A stretch of 64,000 nt of DNA from Hortaea werneckii (lineage: Eukaryota > Ascomycota > Dothideomycetes > Mycosphaerellales > Teratosphaeriaceae), in contig JBAOKB010000154.1 in assembly GCA_037044905.1 (NCBI GenBank), forward strand, positions 496,001 through 560,000, given 5' to 3'. The notes beneath the pieces are model-generated. The model saw nothing but the letters and a program-made list of their open reading frames with translations, was not told the origin of the DNA and did not search any database. The translations under genes were made by a program, and so were the position numbers. This document shows positions 23,393 through 34,830 of this stretch, piece by piece (within the stretch, counting starts at the first letter, position 1; each line of letters opens with the position of its first letter).

Positions 23393-24714
23393 GCAGACGC
23401 AAGTGTTTCGCCTTCCATTGCTGGGACCTCAAGTCCGTAAAGCCTGCAGCATGCCTCCTTTGGAATTCCCTGAATGTTCGAACTGCGGACCATGCTCCTT
23501 TGCTGTATCCCCTTGCTGCATAATAGCCGCGAACATATGATATGCCTGGAAGTCGAGGTGAACGACTTCCAGATGATGACGATCAGAGAAACCCTCGCGC
23601 GCCTTACCGCAATGTGTCCGCAATCCATGGCAGAAGCAGTGTCCTGCGTTCTCAACATACAAGCCCACCTCCTGCAGAGGACCGGTAGGGAGAAGAGCAA
23701 GCAGGACCTACGCGGACTCAGTAGCGGGAAAGCCGACCAGGAAAGACGCATCCCGCTCTACCACGGTCACGCGCCCGCTACCTGCACCGTGCTACCATTC
23801 CCATTGAGTCCTATCTACTCTGTCGCTCAAGCATCTGCACTTCCTTGCCAGTCCCTGAAGGCCAAAAGAGAATCACCAAAAGGTATCAGTTCATGCGGCT
23901 CGGGTCTCAAGCCAATGGAGAGCGGGGGAGGAATAGTCGGGACTCCGAGGGAAGGCAAGGCTGAAGATTTCCAAGCGGATTCTCCTTTTCGTTTTCCTCT
24001 CAGCCCTCATGTCAGAATCAGGAATAACAACGCGCGGATAGGATTCTGCTGTGGTTCTACAGTCCACCACTGAGAGGGAGATCTGATACAGCAGGTTGGG
24101 GATGATCCGGTCGGCGCTCCTGCATGATACGTGCTGATGCTCTGTGTCACACTACCATCTTCTCCCGACCATTGCTGCCGTGTACGCGGAAAAGCTATAT
24201 ACGAATGTGTGAGGCAGCTATGATATCCATCTAATCAACATCTTCAGTGTCGTTTTTTCTTTTTTCTTTTTTTAAGAAAAGCCTTGGGAGTCTTTCGATT
24301 ATTTCTAGTACTTAGGAAGCAGATCACATGTTGGGCTTTTGCTCTGCTCTCTGCTCCCAACATGTTCGTATCTTCTGAAGATGTGATTCGCTCTCCTAGA
24401 AGCTGAGGTTTCCAATCAACTGCATCTACCCGCTCAGCTTGTCAGCATTGAACCAGCTACTAGCTAGCCCTCATTTCTCGTGCTGACGTTGGGCACCCGG
24501 GAGTGGGACTTGGCTGTTAATGATCGTCTCCTCTCGTCCCTCACCATGTTCACAGTGTTTTCGTACATTCCCGTCAGACTGCTTTGATTGATCTTTGCAA
24601 GGACTCGCGTTCTAACAACTTGTAAACTGGGACAAGCAAAAACAATTGAAACATTCTGACTGCCAACCACGCAAGGAAAGAGCCATTTGATCAAGATTCG
24701 TACAGAGAATTATC
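23393..24714. other. 1.3-kb intergenic region
   Basis: Open frames (for example plus 23474-24073, 199 codons) run on from the RRP17 region but have no recognisable motif. A T-rich tract lies near 24252-24275. No gene can be supported. Confidence 0.45.
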
Positions 24715-26270
24715 ATGGCTACCGACGAGCAACACTGCGACCTCGAGGTCGTTTCCAAGGAAATGTCCGACGGAATGACTGAAGACAGCGTCGACAGCAA
24801 GCTCGCCTCACCCGAAGACAGCCCCAAAGGTTCAATCTCTAAGGCGGACAAAATGACTACCAAATCGAGACGACTAAGACGGAAGAAAACGTCAGTGGCA
24901 GCGACAGCCCATCCACCAACGCCACCCTCAACGACGACAATCGGAGCAACACCAACATCACGCCGCCGCCAACTGTCCTAGCAGCCGGGAACATCTCCCC
25001 AGAAGACTACTCGACAGACCCCATGCTGGCCTCGGCCCTCGCAAGCCCTTTGCATGACCACCACCCGCCCAATCTCGACGCCATCTTCAGCCCGACCGAA
25101 CCGACTCGGACCCGAGCGCCGTCGATCTTGAAGCAACCAACACCTCCACGAAGGGATCACCACCACCACCACCCGCCGCCGCCGCCAACGACAACGACGT
25201 CTGGCAACTCTACAAGCGCGCCGGACCCAAATACCCTTCCTCGCTCGAGAAGCTGATCATGAAGTACCACCAGAAACATTCGACTCTGCACTCCCACCAC
25301 GCCGTCATCATCATCATCGTCCCCTCCTTCGTCGACATGGCAGCTGGCCCACGATGTCGGAGCCGGGAGTGGCGTCTACGCGCCCACGCTGGCGAAGTTC
25401 TTCCGGCACGTGCATATTTCTGATCCGTCGGCTGCGGGGCTACGGACGAGTAGGGAGGTATTAAGTAGTAGCCGCAGCAGTGGCAGATGTAGCATGAGAC
25501 ATCGCCCCAAGATGGTAATGGGAAGGAATCACCACGACCGCGCGGACGATTCACGTTCTCGGTTGGAAAGCCGGAGGAAGCGGATACGTGTGTGATGGAC
25601 GGGTCGGTCGATATGGTCTGCCTGACGGAATCGGCGCACTTCACTGACGACCCGGAGCGATGGTGCGTTCGATCGCTGCGTCCCTCTCCCGGGAGGAACA
25701 CTAGTGATGGTGACGCACCGGCCGCTGGCGCAGGTGATCGGGAATAACCAGGTGCGCGAAGCAGTCGACCGGCTGTTCGAGGCCTGGGGCCGGAAACCAT
25801 GGGAGGTAGCGTGCGGCGAGGGGAAGAGAGCGCGGCAACAGTTCGGGATGGGATTGGATTTTGTTCCGCTGCCCGAGGACCTGTTCAAGCGGGAGGAGAC
25901 GCGGAGGATCACGATCAACACCCGTGGGAAGGCTCATGTGGCGTTCCGCGCGCCGTGGGATGCTTCGGAGGACGAGGATGATCTGAAGATGAGTGCGGAT
26001 GAGATGATGGATCTGCCTACTTCGCGCGTGGACGGGAAGGAGAAGCGGGTGGAGTATTCGGATGAGGATGAGGCGGGGAAAGGATGGCGGCATGAGGTGG
26101 GATGGGAAAGCTTTAGGACCCGCATTGCTATGTTCGATGGCCCGGACACGGTCAAGAGGTTGGAGCCCAATCTAATGGAGATTCAGGATCTGATTATGAA
26201 GACGAGTCCGAATGGTGTCAAAGTGGTTATTGAGTGGAGTGTGGCGGTCGTGCTGGCCACGAGAAAGTAG
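24715..26270 (+). CDS. SAM-dependent methyltransferase, at least six frame shifts
   Basis: Class I methyltransferase of a fungal group related to trans-aconitate methyltransferases; the substrate is unknown. From the ATG at 24715 an acidic, Ser/Pro-rich disordered region of about 170 residues precedes LYKRAGPKYPSSLEKLI. Then come LAHDVGAGSGVYAPTLA (motif I), HVHISDPSAAGL (motif II), DMVCLTESAHFTDDPER (motif post-II), SLSPGGTLVMVTHRPL and REAVDRLFEAWGRKPWEV, ending at 26270. Continuity needs one extra base at AAA 24862, CC 25101, about 25470, A 25662 and CCC 25688-25690, plus a +1/-2 change near 25280. It is the most damaged gene of the window together with MSH3; pseudogene or poor consensus. 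Confidence 0.8.
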
Positions 26271-26853
26271 AATAGCTTGATTTGGTGCACCTAGTATTCA
26301 TTTGTTTGGCATCAAGCGCAGCGACTGTAGCTGTCGAGGTAGAGCGTGTCGAGCTTCGACTAGCTTCTGCTCTTCCAAAGTCCTAGTGACGTTGCCATTC
26401 TCCTCACTTTTGACGTTGACTACATTCGACAGCGTTTATCGACTCGTAGACGTTTAAATCGGCCTCATGCGATGCTACTGCCCAAATTCGAAAGTCGTTG
26501 ACTTCCGACTCAACCTCCACAAAGCTTCGTTGGAAGAACACGTTCCATCGCAGAGGGAGTCCATGTCCTCCCTTGAACGGAGCAATATGCATCTGATGCT
26601 TTGGCTTTCCTTTTCCCCAGGTCGAGATTCAATGGAAATCTCTGAATGGCACAGAGAGTTGCCTCGAAGAAGTCGCCGTTGCTTTGTATTTAGCTCCATG
26701 GAACTTCTCGCCAAGCTCGGCCGGTGGGAGCAGGGAACTCGTGGCTTTGCCTTCTCGGTCGGGTATCCAGCGTCCGTCCAGTGACTAGGGCAGTGGCGAT
26801 ATTTCCTCACGACCAAGTTCGCATATTACCGAGATGTCAGGCGGCGTCATCCC
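26271..26853. other. intergenic, convergent
   Basis: Lies between the methyltransferase and INA17-like stop codons. Frames on both strands (26467-26784 plus; 26475-26816 minus) overlap fully and neither has a family motif. A gene broken by frame shifts cannot be excluded. Confidence 0.4.
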
Positions 26854-27177
26854 TTACTTCTTCGATTCCGTGTCCTTGGCAGTCAAGCGGTCGATTTCTC
26901 CCTGCAGGCTTCGCATCTCGCCTTCCTTCTCGCGCTTCACGTCGATACTCTCCAGCTTCGCCCAGCCATAGTACAGGACTTGATATACGGCGACTGCAAT
27001 GAGGAAGTTCTTGATCAGTGGTCGGCTGAAAGTCCGATAGAAGTCTCGCGTTGCGTTCGATTTCTGCTGGCCTTGGGGTTGAGAAGGCGGCTCATAGCGC
27101 TGAGTGGATTCGCGGCGGATAGTTTGAAAGCTGATGCTGCGTGCGCGGTGTAGAGCGAGACGGCGGAGCGGGAGCAT
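26854..27177 (-). CDS. small mitochondrial inner-membrane protein, INA17-like
   Basis: Single-exon 107-residue protein. The N-terminus MLPLRRLALHRARSISF is arginine-rich without acids and fits a mitochondrial presequence. A conserved-looking DFYRTFSRPLIKNFLIAVAV runs into a single transmembrane segment ending VLYYGWAKLE. A charged coiled coil (REKEGEMRSLQGEIDRL) closes the protein. This architecture matches Ina17, the yeast subunit of the INAC complex that assists assembly of the F1Fo ATP synthase peripheral stalk. The assignment is by architecture and partial sequence resemblance. It is divergent from MSH3 with 302 bases between the starts. Confidence 0.6.
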   Translation of the reverse strand: MLPLRRLALHRARSISFQTIRRESTQRYEPPSQPQGQQKSNATRDFYRTFSRPLIKNFLIAVAVYQVLYYGWAKLESIDVKREKEGEMRSLQGEIDRLTAKDTESKK

Positions 27178-27479
27178 GTTGAAGATAGACCTTGTGGTGG
27201 TGGCGTAATGAGTGTGCTGTATGCAGTGGCCTCCGGCATAACTACAGCGGACTTCGCAAGGCCACGGTCTTCACCGGGGTCTTATGTCAGCTTCAATTCG
27301 CGACGCGTTCGCGTCTTTATGACGTGCATAACTTGACCCTCAACTCGCATCGCATACATTTCGCAGTTCGCCATTGCGTCTGCTGTACATTTGAACATAT
27401 ACACACATGGACACACATCCAGAGTCAGGCCATTGAGAGTTGACCTGCGCACCAGATCGACGTCGATGCATGCGCAAAC

Positions 27480-30400
27480 ATGGTATCGCAACGCTCGCCT
27501 TCTTTGAGCCAACCGCCCTCCTCTTCCGCTTCAACCCAAAAGAAACAGCAATCCATCTCGAGCTTCTTCAGTGCGAAGCCTCCTGCCACGGCGAAGCCTA
27601 AGCCGTTGCAACGAAACCCGCCTTCGACTCTCCAGCCTGAGTCCTTACAACGGAACGAGACTACAGAGAGCAATGAACTGTTCGTCAGCGATGACGAGAA
27701 GGAAGAAGAAGATGTCCTGCCACGCCGAGGATCCGCCAGGCTGAAGCGAGTCCTGGAAGACGAAGAGGATGGTGACGAATTACCAGATCCCAAGCGACTT
27801 AGGCACGCGGTAGAGGAGAAGCATGAAGAAGCTGTGAAGAGGATCCCGAGCCCAAATCTCCCTCCAGGACATCTCCGCTTCCGAAAGCTACGAAACACAT
27901 CAATGGCTCGGACCAGCCGAAGACAACCGGTAGGACTTCGAAATACGCCTTCTCAAGCTCACCAGCAATTCAGTCACAGCCAGAGGAAGAGGATGAGCAA
28001 GACGACGAGGAGACTCGCAAGATCAAGGCAAAGCTGCACCAAAAGTTCGTCAAGCGTCTAGGCAAGCCAGACAGCATCGCGGATATCAAACGGCGAAATC
28101 ACTTCATCAACGAGGAGACTGAAGAAGCGGAAGACGGGGCAGACCAAGATGAAGAAGCAGATGCCACGCCTGACCCACCACCAAAAACCAAAGGCAGGAA
28201 AGCACCAGCGCCAAAGAAGGCGAAGGACAAGCTCACCCCTCTGGAAAGACAAGTGCTTGAAATTAAGAGGAAACACCCGGATACCCTTCTAGTCGTCGAG
28301 GTAGGCTACAAGTTTCGCTTCTTCGGCGAAGATGCACGGATAGCTGCCAGGGAGCTCAGTATCGTCTGCATACCGGGCAAATTCCGCTTTGACGAGCATC
28401 CGTCTGAAGCCCATATCGATCGCTTCGCGTCTGCCAGCTTCCCCACGCATCGTTTGCACGTGCACGTGAAGCGCCTCGTCTCTTCGGGACATAAGGTTGG
28501 TGTCGTGCGGCAGCTTGAGACTGCTGCCTTGAAAGCGGCGGGTGACAACCGGAACAAGGCTTTCGAGCGAGGCTTGACCAACCTCTACACCAAAGGCACG
28601 TACATCGATGATCAAGAAGGCCTTGATGGACCTACTGCTGCTCCCGAAGGCGGGGCACCTGCAACAGGTCATTTGTTGTGTTTGACTGAAACGCGACCGC
28701 GAGGTTGGGGATCGGATGAAAAGGTGCAGATTGGTCTGGTAGCTGTCCAGCCATCTACTGGTGACATTATCTATGATGACTTTGAGGATGGCTGGATGCG
28801 TAGCGAGCTGGAGACACGTTTGCTGCATATCGCGCCGTGCGAGTTCCTCATTGTCGGCGATGTCTCTAAAGCCACCGACAAGCTCGTTCAGCATCTTTCT
28901 GGGAGCAAGGTGAATGTCTTTGGCGACAAGGCTCGCGTTGAACGGGTTGAGAAGCCAAAGACCATGGCAGCCCAAGCGTACAGTCATATCACCAAGTTCT
29001 ACGCTGATCAGCTCAAGGCGGAGACAACAAACCTGCTGCGTCACAGGTGGAGTCCTCACAAGAAAACGGCACGCTGCTTGATAAAGTCCACAAACTTTCT
29101 GAAAATGCTACCATCTGTCTTTCGGCTATGATCACACATCTAAGCGACTACAGGCTGCAGCATGTCTTTGATTTGACCAAATACTTTCAGTCCTTTAGCG
29201 CTCGATCGCACATGCTTCTCAACGGCAACACTTTGACGAGCTTAGAAGTTGTACCGCAATCAGACCGATGCTGGCGAGCAAGGTAGTCTGTTCTGGACGC
29301 TAGACAGGACGCAAACTCGTTTCGGACAGAGGCTGCTCAGGAAGTGGGTAGGCCGCCCTTTGCTGGACAAGGCAAGATTAGATGAACGCATTGCAGCAGT
29401 CGAAGAGCTCCGAGAAGTCAAGCAAGCGCCAATGTTGATCGTATCAAACACCTGTTAGGCAAAACGAGGAGCGATCTTGAAAAGTCATTGATCCGTATCT
29501 ACTACAAAAAGTGCACACGACCAGAGCTCCTTAGTGTGCTCCAGACGCTGCAGATGATAGCTCAGGAGTACGCTCACGTTTCCTCGCCAGAGGATACGGG
29601 GTTTTCATCATCCATGATTCAAGAAGCTATCTGCTCCTTGCCTAGAATCTCGGAGGATGTGGTCCAGTATCTCGACCGGATCAATGCACAAGCTGCAAAG
29701 GATGACAACAAGTACAGCTTCTTCCGCGATGAGCATGAGACAGATGATATCACGAATCATAAAGTCGGCATCGCCGCCGTCGAACACGATCTGAACGAGT
29801 TCCGCACCGTCGCAGCCGAGAAGCTGAAGAAGAAGCGCGTGGATTATGTGACAGTAGCCGGCATTGAATACCTCATCGAGCTGGAAACACCCAGCTCAAG
29901 AACCTCCAGCCTCCTGGGCCAAAATCTCCGGCACGAAGAAAGTCTCGCGCTACCACGCACCGGAAGTGATGAAGCTCACCCGCGAGCGCGACCAGCAGAA
30001 GGAAGCCCTCGCCAACGCCTGCGACGCAGCCTTCCAATCCCTCCTCGACGAGATCGGCGGCAGATACCAAGCCTTCCGCGACTGCGTGCAATCCCTCGCG
30101 CTGCTCGACTGCCTGCTCAGCCTGGCCTCCGTCGCCTCGCAACCAGGCTACTGCAAACCCACCTTCACCGACGAGATCGGCATCTCGATCGAAGGCGGCC
30201 GGCACCCCATGGTCGAGCAGCTGCTGCTGGACTCGTTCGTGCCCAACGACATCCAGCTCTCCGCGGCCGCCACCTCGGCCCTCCTCATCACGGGCCCCAA
30301 CATGGGCGGCAAATCCTCCTACGTCCGCTCCGTCGCCCTCATCGCCATCATGGCGCAGATCGGCTCCTACGTGCCCGCCTCCTCCGCCACCCTCGGCCTC

Positions 30401-31018
30401 CTCGACGCCGTCTTCACCCGTATGGGCGCTTTCGACAACATGCTCAAGGGCGAGAGTACGTTCATGGTCGAACTCTCTGAAACGGCGGATATCCTCAAAC
30501 AGGCTAGTCCGCGGAGCTTGATCATCCTGGATGAGTTGGGGAGGGGCACGAGTACGCATGATGGGGTTGCCATTGCCCAGGCTGTCCTCTCGTATGTGGT
30601 GGAGCAATTGAAGAGTCTGACGTTGTTTATTACGCATTATCAGGCTTTGGCCCGGATGCAGGAGCAGTTTGCAGAGGAGGGCAGGTTGAGGAATGTGCAT
30701 ATGCGGTTTACGGAGACAGAGAGCAGTGGGCAGGGAGAAGGGGATGGTGATGATGATAGTGGCGGTGGAGGCAAGGACGTGACGTTTCTGTATCAGGTGG
30801 GCGAGGGCACGGCGCATCGGAGTTATGGGTTGAATGTTGCGAAGTTGGCCGGGTTGCCGAAGGGTTTGCTGGAGGTGGCGAGGCAAAGGAGTCAGGCTAT
30901 GGAGGAGCAGGAGGCCAAGAGGAGGCTGGGTTATCTTTCGAAGACGGCGAAGCAGCTTTTAGAGGGTGATAGTGGGGAGATGCTGGAGCATCTGATTGCT
31001 GGGGTGGAGCAGTTGTAG
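27480..31018 (+). CDS. MSH3: DNA mismatch repair protein Msh3, six frame shifts
   Basis: MutS homologue that with Msh2 recognises insertion/deletion loops in the nucleus. An N-terminal PIP-like box (QKKQQSISSFF) and a disordered region precede the mismatch-binding domain (HPDTLLVVEVGYKFRFFGEDA, with KFRFFGED). Connector, lever and clamp regions follow, then the ATPase: KISGTKKVSRYH, Walker A GPNMGGKSSYVR, ESTFMVELSE, Walker B LIILDELGRGTSTHDG and FITHYQ. Length over all frames is about 1180 residues, normal for Msh3. The frame changes at GG 27841 (-1), CC 29032 (-1), AA 29246 (+1), TT 29435 (-1), AAA 29885 (-1) and CC 29906 (-1). Codons flanking each break read as conserved Msh3, so the gene is complete apart from these. 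Confidence 0.93.
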
Positions 31019-31365
31019 AGGACTGCGAGTGTGAGAAGGGTTTGCTAGTTTGCTTTGCCCATGGCATCATTGGTGTACAATATGTGATACAGCTTATTCT
31101 CGCCGATCACCTTGCTGGGCAGTCGAAGGTATGAGTGTAAGTCTTTTGCTGCCAGCAAATGCAGGAGAGGAAAGGGAATGCCTCTCGGCCTTTTCTTCTT
31201 CAAGTCGAGTCTCCATCAATACCGGAACGCCTTCGCTAAAAACATGGAAACAAGCCCAAATCCCCTAATGACCGCCGCTCGTACTTCCCATATCCTCTGA
31301 TCTTCCCTGCGAAGAAAGTCCCTCAGAACCTCGAGTCTCTTTTCACCTCTTCCGTTTCCTCTCCT
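31019..31365. other. intergenic, convergent 3' regions
   Basis: Lies between the MSH3 and FCF1 stop codons. Short frames only, no motif. Confidence 0.5.
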
Positions 31366-32075
31366 CTACTTCTCCGGCGCATCCGGCAACCGCTCAATCA
31401 CATACTTCCCCCGCGCCACACTCACAATCGGCACGCCCGGCACCTTCCTCAACCTTCTCTTCAAATCCCGATCGTTCGTGCCCACCAGGTAAACCCGTTG
31501 CTTGACCACGCGATCCACAATACAATCATCAGCGTACGTGCCCTTATGGTCACACTCGAGTCTCTCCCAGCGCTCATCGCGAGCTATTTGCAAAGCGATA
31601 CGGTATTTGGGACCCAGTTTCTCCAGCTCGGCCATCACGCACGAGGTGATGATGGGTTGGCAGGTCGCGTACAGGCAGTCCATGAGCGTCGCGAGGAGCG
31701 GGAGTTTGTGATGCACGGTGTGGGAGAGGAAGTTGGTGTCGATCAGGACTTGGTAGGGGGGTTGTAGGGCGGTGTTGTGGGCGAAGAACATGGAGGAGGG
31801 GACTTGAGGGCTGTTTGGTGGGTTGGAGGGTTAGCTTCTGTGTATTTCATTTCGTTTTCTTTTCTTTTCTTCCCTTAGGATAGCGGTGTTGAAGTTCATA
31901 GGCGCGTTGGGGCTTCTTACATTTCCCGGATCAACCCATTGCCTTTCCCGCCTTTGCTCTTCTTCTCCTTCTCTTTCTCTTCGTTTGCGACTACGTTCTT
32001 CTTCAGGCGTGCATCGCGCTGGCCGATAACGCGCTTGGTCTGCGCGAACTTGCGCGTACGTTTCTGAACACCCAT
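31366..32075 (-). CDS. FCF1: rRNA-processing PIN-domain protein Fcf1/Utp24
   Basis: Nucleolar PIN-domain endonuclease of the SSU processome that cleaves pre-rRNA around 18S. Exon 32075-31921 encodes a basic N-terminus (MGVQKRTRKFAQTKRVIG, then KKNVVANEEKEKEKKSK). A 110-nt intron (GTAAGA...CAG) leads to exon 31810-31366. The PIN catalytic acids are visible in VLIDTNFLSHTV, AELEKLG, and TYADDCIVD with VGTNDRDLKRRLRKVPG; the C-terminus GKYVIERLPDAP is the conserved end. Total 199 residues, normal. No frame errors. Upstream it is divergent from the CSI2-like gene. Confidence 0.95.
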
Positions 32076-32665
32076 ATCTCCTCAATGACCTCAAGTTATC
32101 TCTTGCCTTTCGCTTCCTGCCTCGGGACTCAAGATCTTGAATCTTTCACATGGACGCCAAGATTTCGAGAAGTTCAGATGGAGAGTGGCGTCAGTGTCTA
32201 GTCTCGATACAGCTAGTCCCGGTTAGATCCTCCCTAGTCTCACGGCAGCGGCTTAGCGCGTCCGGATCCCTGGCAACGTAACGCAGGCGGTTTCCAAATT
32301 TGGCGGCAAACATCCGAGCCAGACGAGCCAGACGAGCCCCGAGTCTCCCAGAGTTTACCCCATCCTGGTCTGGTCTTCCCAGCTTTCTTTCGTGCTACAT
32401 CCCCTCCTACGCCATCGCTGCAGGAGCTCAGAGCGTGCATGCGGGAGGCTCTGAGTCGGAAACTTTCATTAAAATTATAGCCGAATACTGGCTTGGCTTG
32501 TCAAGCGCAATTAGGGAGGAGTGTTGGAGGAAGTCATAGCAGGAGCGAAGCAGTAGGAGACGGCAGGACAACGCTTCACGAGGCACCCAACCGGAGAGCA
32601 CAGAGCACGGGCAGTGCACACATTCACACCTACCTACCTACCTAGCTACACCCACACGTCTCACC
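32076..32665. other. divergent intergenic region FCF1/CSI2
   Basis: Holds both upstream regions. A short tetranucleotide repeat of CTAC units (about 32628-32645) lies just before the CSI2-like start and is probably 5' UTR. Confidence 0.45.
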
Positions 32666-34049
32666 ATGGCGTCCTCACCACTCCGCATGCGCAACCTGCT
32701 CTTGCTCTCGCTCGCTCTTGCCCCTCTGGCGACATATGCGCAAGAGACGACCGCCGACCTGCCCTCCCTCTCCGCCCCAACTTCTGACGCCGAATCCACC
32801 ACCGCGGAGAGCACGGCAGAAACCACCGAAGCCACAACGACAGCAGCCACGACCGATGCTACGACCACCGCCGAAACGACCGCCGACGACTCTACCACGA
32901 CAGATGCCGCCACGACCGACGATGCCTCTCGCAAACCACCACCACCGCCTCCTTCACCACCGATCCTTCTTCCACGACAACCGACTCCGGCCTGACCGAC
33001 CTTCCAACCCTAGCAGGCGCCGGCGTCCCCGAACTCTTCATCCCCTACACCGCCCCGGCCCCCTTCATGCAAAATCCAACTACCCGGAGGGAACCGTCTT
33101 CATCGCTGTCGGCGCCGTGCTTGCCTTCCTAGGCGCCTGCGTCTTAGTCTGGCGCGGCATGGTCGCATGGAGCATCAACCGCAGCGTGAAGAAAGCCGCT
33201 ATGGCTTCAATCCGAGGTGCAAGTGAAAAGCCAAGCGGGTTCGGAGGAAGCAGTACATCGGGATACCAACCTGTGGGTGGAGGCGGCGGCGGCAAGGGCG
33301 GTGGTGGCGGTGGTGGGATCTATCAGGATACCGCATACGGCAGCTCCATGTCCCTCGATGCGTTGACGAGTGCCGGCAAACCTCTCAAAGCACCCGGCGC
33401 GCACTTCCGCGACAGCGATCGCAAACGCGATAGTAGCGTCCCCCCGCCTGGTCTGTTCTTCAGTCCTACCGCCCAAGCCGCCGGCGGCGCGGGTGCTGGC
33501 GCTGGCGCAAGGGAAAGTATGCGGAACTCCCAAATGCTCCCCGCGGGGTACTACGCGAGTCCCTCCGCGCAAGCGGGCGGCGGCGCAGGCTCGATGACGA
33601 TCGGCGGCGATCACAGGGCAAGCACCCTGGCGCCTTACGCAAGACACAGTTCCTACAACGCTTCGCCGCCTGAGTCGCCCAGCCACAACCCCTACCGACA
33701 TAGCGTGGCCGGCGCAGCGGGCGGTGCGCGCGCCAGCTCCCACGACCGTGGAAGACTGCGGGCGTCGCGGGACGGCTATGGCGCGTCCAGTGCGCGAAAC
33801 AGCTATTTCGATCCCGCGAACGCGAGACATTCCGCGTATCTCGACCCCGGTGCTGCGAGTGGAGCGCATAGGAATTCCCGACATAGTGGCATCTACGGAC
33901 AGCAGCAAGCCGGCAGTCGGAGTAGTTTGGCCGTAGGAGGAGGGAGGCAGTCTCGACATGCGAGCCGGGACGATCTGGGCGGGAGTCGGGCGCCGAGTGC
34001 GTATTTGGAGGATTTGTTTGATCATTCCACGGGGATGCAGGAGAGGTGA
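32666..34049 (+). CDS. CSI2-like single-pass membrane protein, two frame shifts
   Basis: Fungal relative of yeast Csi2, a protein linked to chitin deposition. A signal peptide (RNLLLLSLALAPLATYA) is followed by a Thr/Ser-rich extracellular region (many TTA/TTD units, likely O-mannosylated). The Csi2 signature follows: DLPTLAGAGVPELFIPYTAP, then NYPEGTVFIAVGAVLAFLGA (start of the transmembrane helix) and WSINRSVKKAAMA. A long Gly/Ser/Arg-rich cytoplasmic tail ends at 34049. The frame is broken in the TCTCG at about 32927-32930 (-1) and at CC 33076-33077 (-1). Both breaks precede the membrane helix, so as sequenced the protein would end as a secreted fragment. Confidence 0.82.
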
Positions 34050-34498
34050 TGAGGAGGGTTTATGATGGCAGTAGTTGGAGGCAAGGGTTTGGATTTTGTT
34101 GTTTGCGGGAGTTTTTGGGCATGAGAAAAAAACGGAGGCGGGAGGCTTGGGAGGGGGGTGAGGAAAGGCGTTGTTGCTTGTCATCATTTGGACACCCTTT
34201 TTGGGGGGGTGGCGAGGGCTTTTGAGCATTTCTCAGCGTGATTTAGAGGGGATGAAACAGAGGATGTTTCTTCCCTCGGGATGTACATAGTCATTGGGCC
34301 GTGGAGGCAGAGGAACGTAGAAGTGGTAATATGGTATGATTGCTATCAAAGCACCAGAAAAGTAATGTAGAAGTTGCCCGGCTATGATTTAGTCACAAGG
34401 TGCGAATCATTTTCGTGGCCCTTATGAGACGTATTTTCCCATGCTTGGGCCTTTCAGAGTAACTCCCTGCAAAGATATTTTGTTTGTTCACATCCTAT

Positions 34499-34526
34499 GC
34501 TATGTACTACAGGCTCAGTACATAGT
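34499..34526. repeat. inverted repeat with 9-base arms
   Basis: CTATGTACT and its reverse complement AGTACATAG are separated by 8 bases (ACAGGCTC), a perfect hairpin. It lies in the CSI2/CDC6 intergenic region about 450 bases beyond the CSI2-like stop. It resembles the dyad at 6965-7009 in its GTAC core. Confidence 0.65.
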
Positions 34527-34664
34527 AGCAGGTATGTAGATCACGGAGTATCGTGCAAGATCACGTGTTTCGGTGAGATGGCCAGCATTCACATCGAGAT
34601 GACAGCCGTTAGCTCCCGCTCAGCTCCAGCCACTCAGCAGCCGAGCCGTTGGAATGCCCATCTC

Positions 34665-34704
34665 TAGCGCGTTTTCTCGACGCGACGCACTTTACGCGCT
34701 TTCG
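34665..34704 (+). promoter_or_regulatory. cluster of MCB/E2F-like sites before CDC6
   Basis: TAGCGCGTTTTC, GACGCGACGC and TTTACGCGCTTTC lie within 40 bases, about 130-165 bases upstream of the CDC6 start; two exact ACGCGT hexamers occur just after the start (34855 and 34915). These match or nearly match the Mlu cell-cycle box (ACGCGT) and E2F-type TTTSGCGC sequences that drive G1/S transcription of replication genes in yeasts. Assignment is by sequence and context only. Confidence 0.4.
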
Positions 34705-34830
34705 AGCTTCAGACTTTCTCGACCATTGCCGCTTCCACTACCCTTTACATACCCGCATTGCACCGTACTTGCCTTCAACCCTTCCCGCCCGGCGTAGCAT
34801 TGGTCTCGACTCTCCGAAGCAGTAAGGATT

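Larger units (their letters stand above)
34050..34830. other. intergenic, upstream of CDC6
   Basis: Contains the CSI2-like 3' region, a hairpin-forming dyad at about 34499-34526 and the CDC6 promoter. No supported gene. Confidence 0.5.

Noticed and set aside
28289..29059. 256-codon minus-strand frame over the N-terminal part of MSH3
   Set aside because: Antisense shadow; the plus-strand frame carries the mismatch-recognition sequence.
29873..30886. 337-codon minus-strand frame over the MSH3 ATPase region
   Set aside because: Antisense shadow; Gly/Glu/Val-rich without domains, and the plus strand encodes the conserved ATPase.
33207..34229. 340-codon minus-strand frame over the CSI2-like tail
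   Set aside because: Antisense of a Gly/Ser/Arg-rich tail; composition explained by that, no start context or motif.
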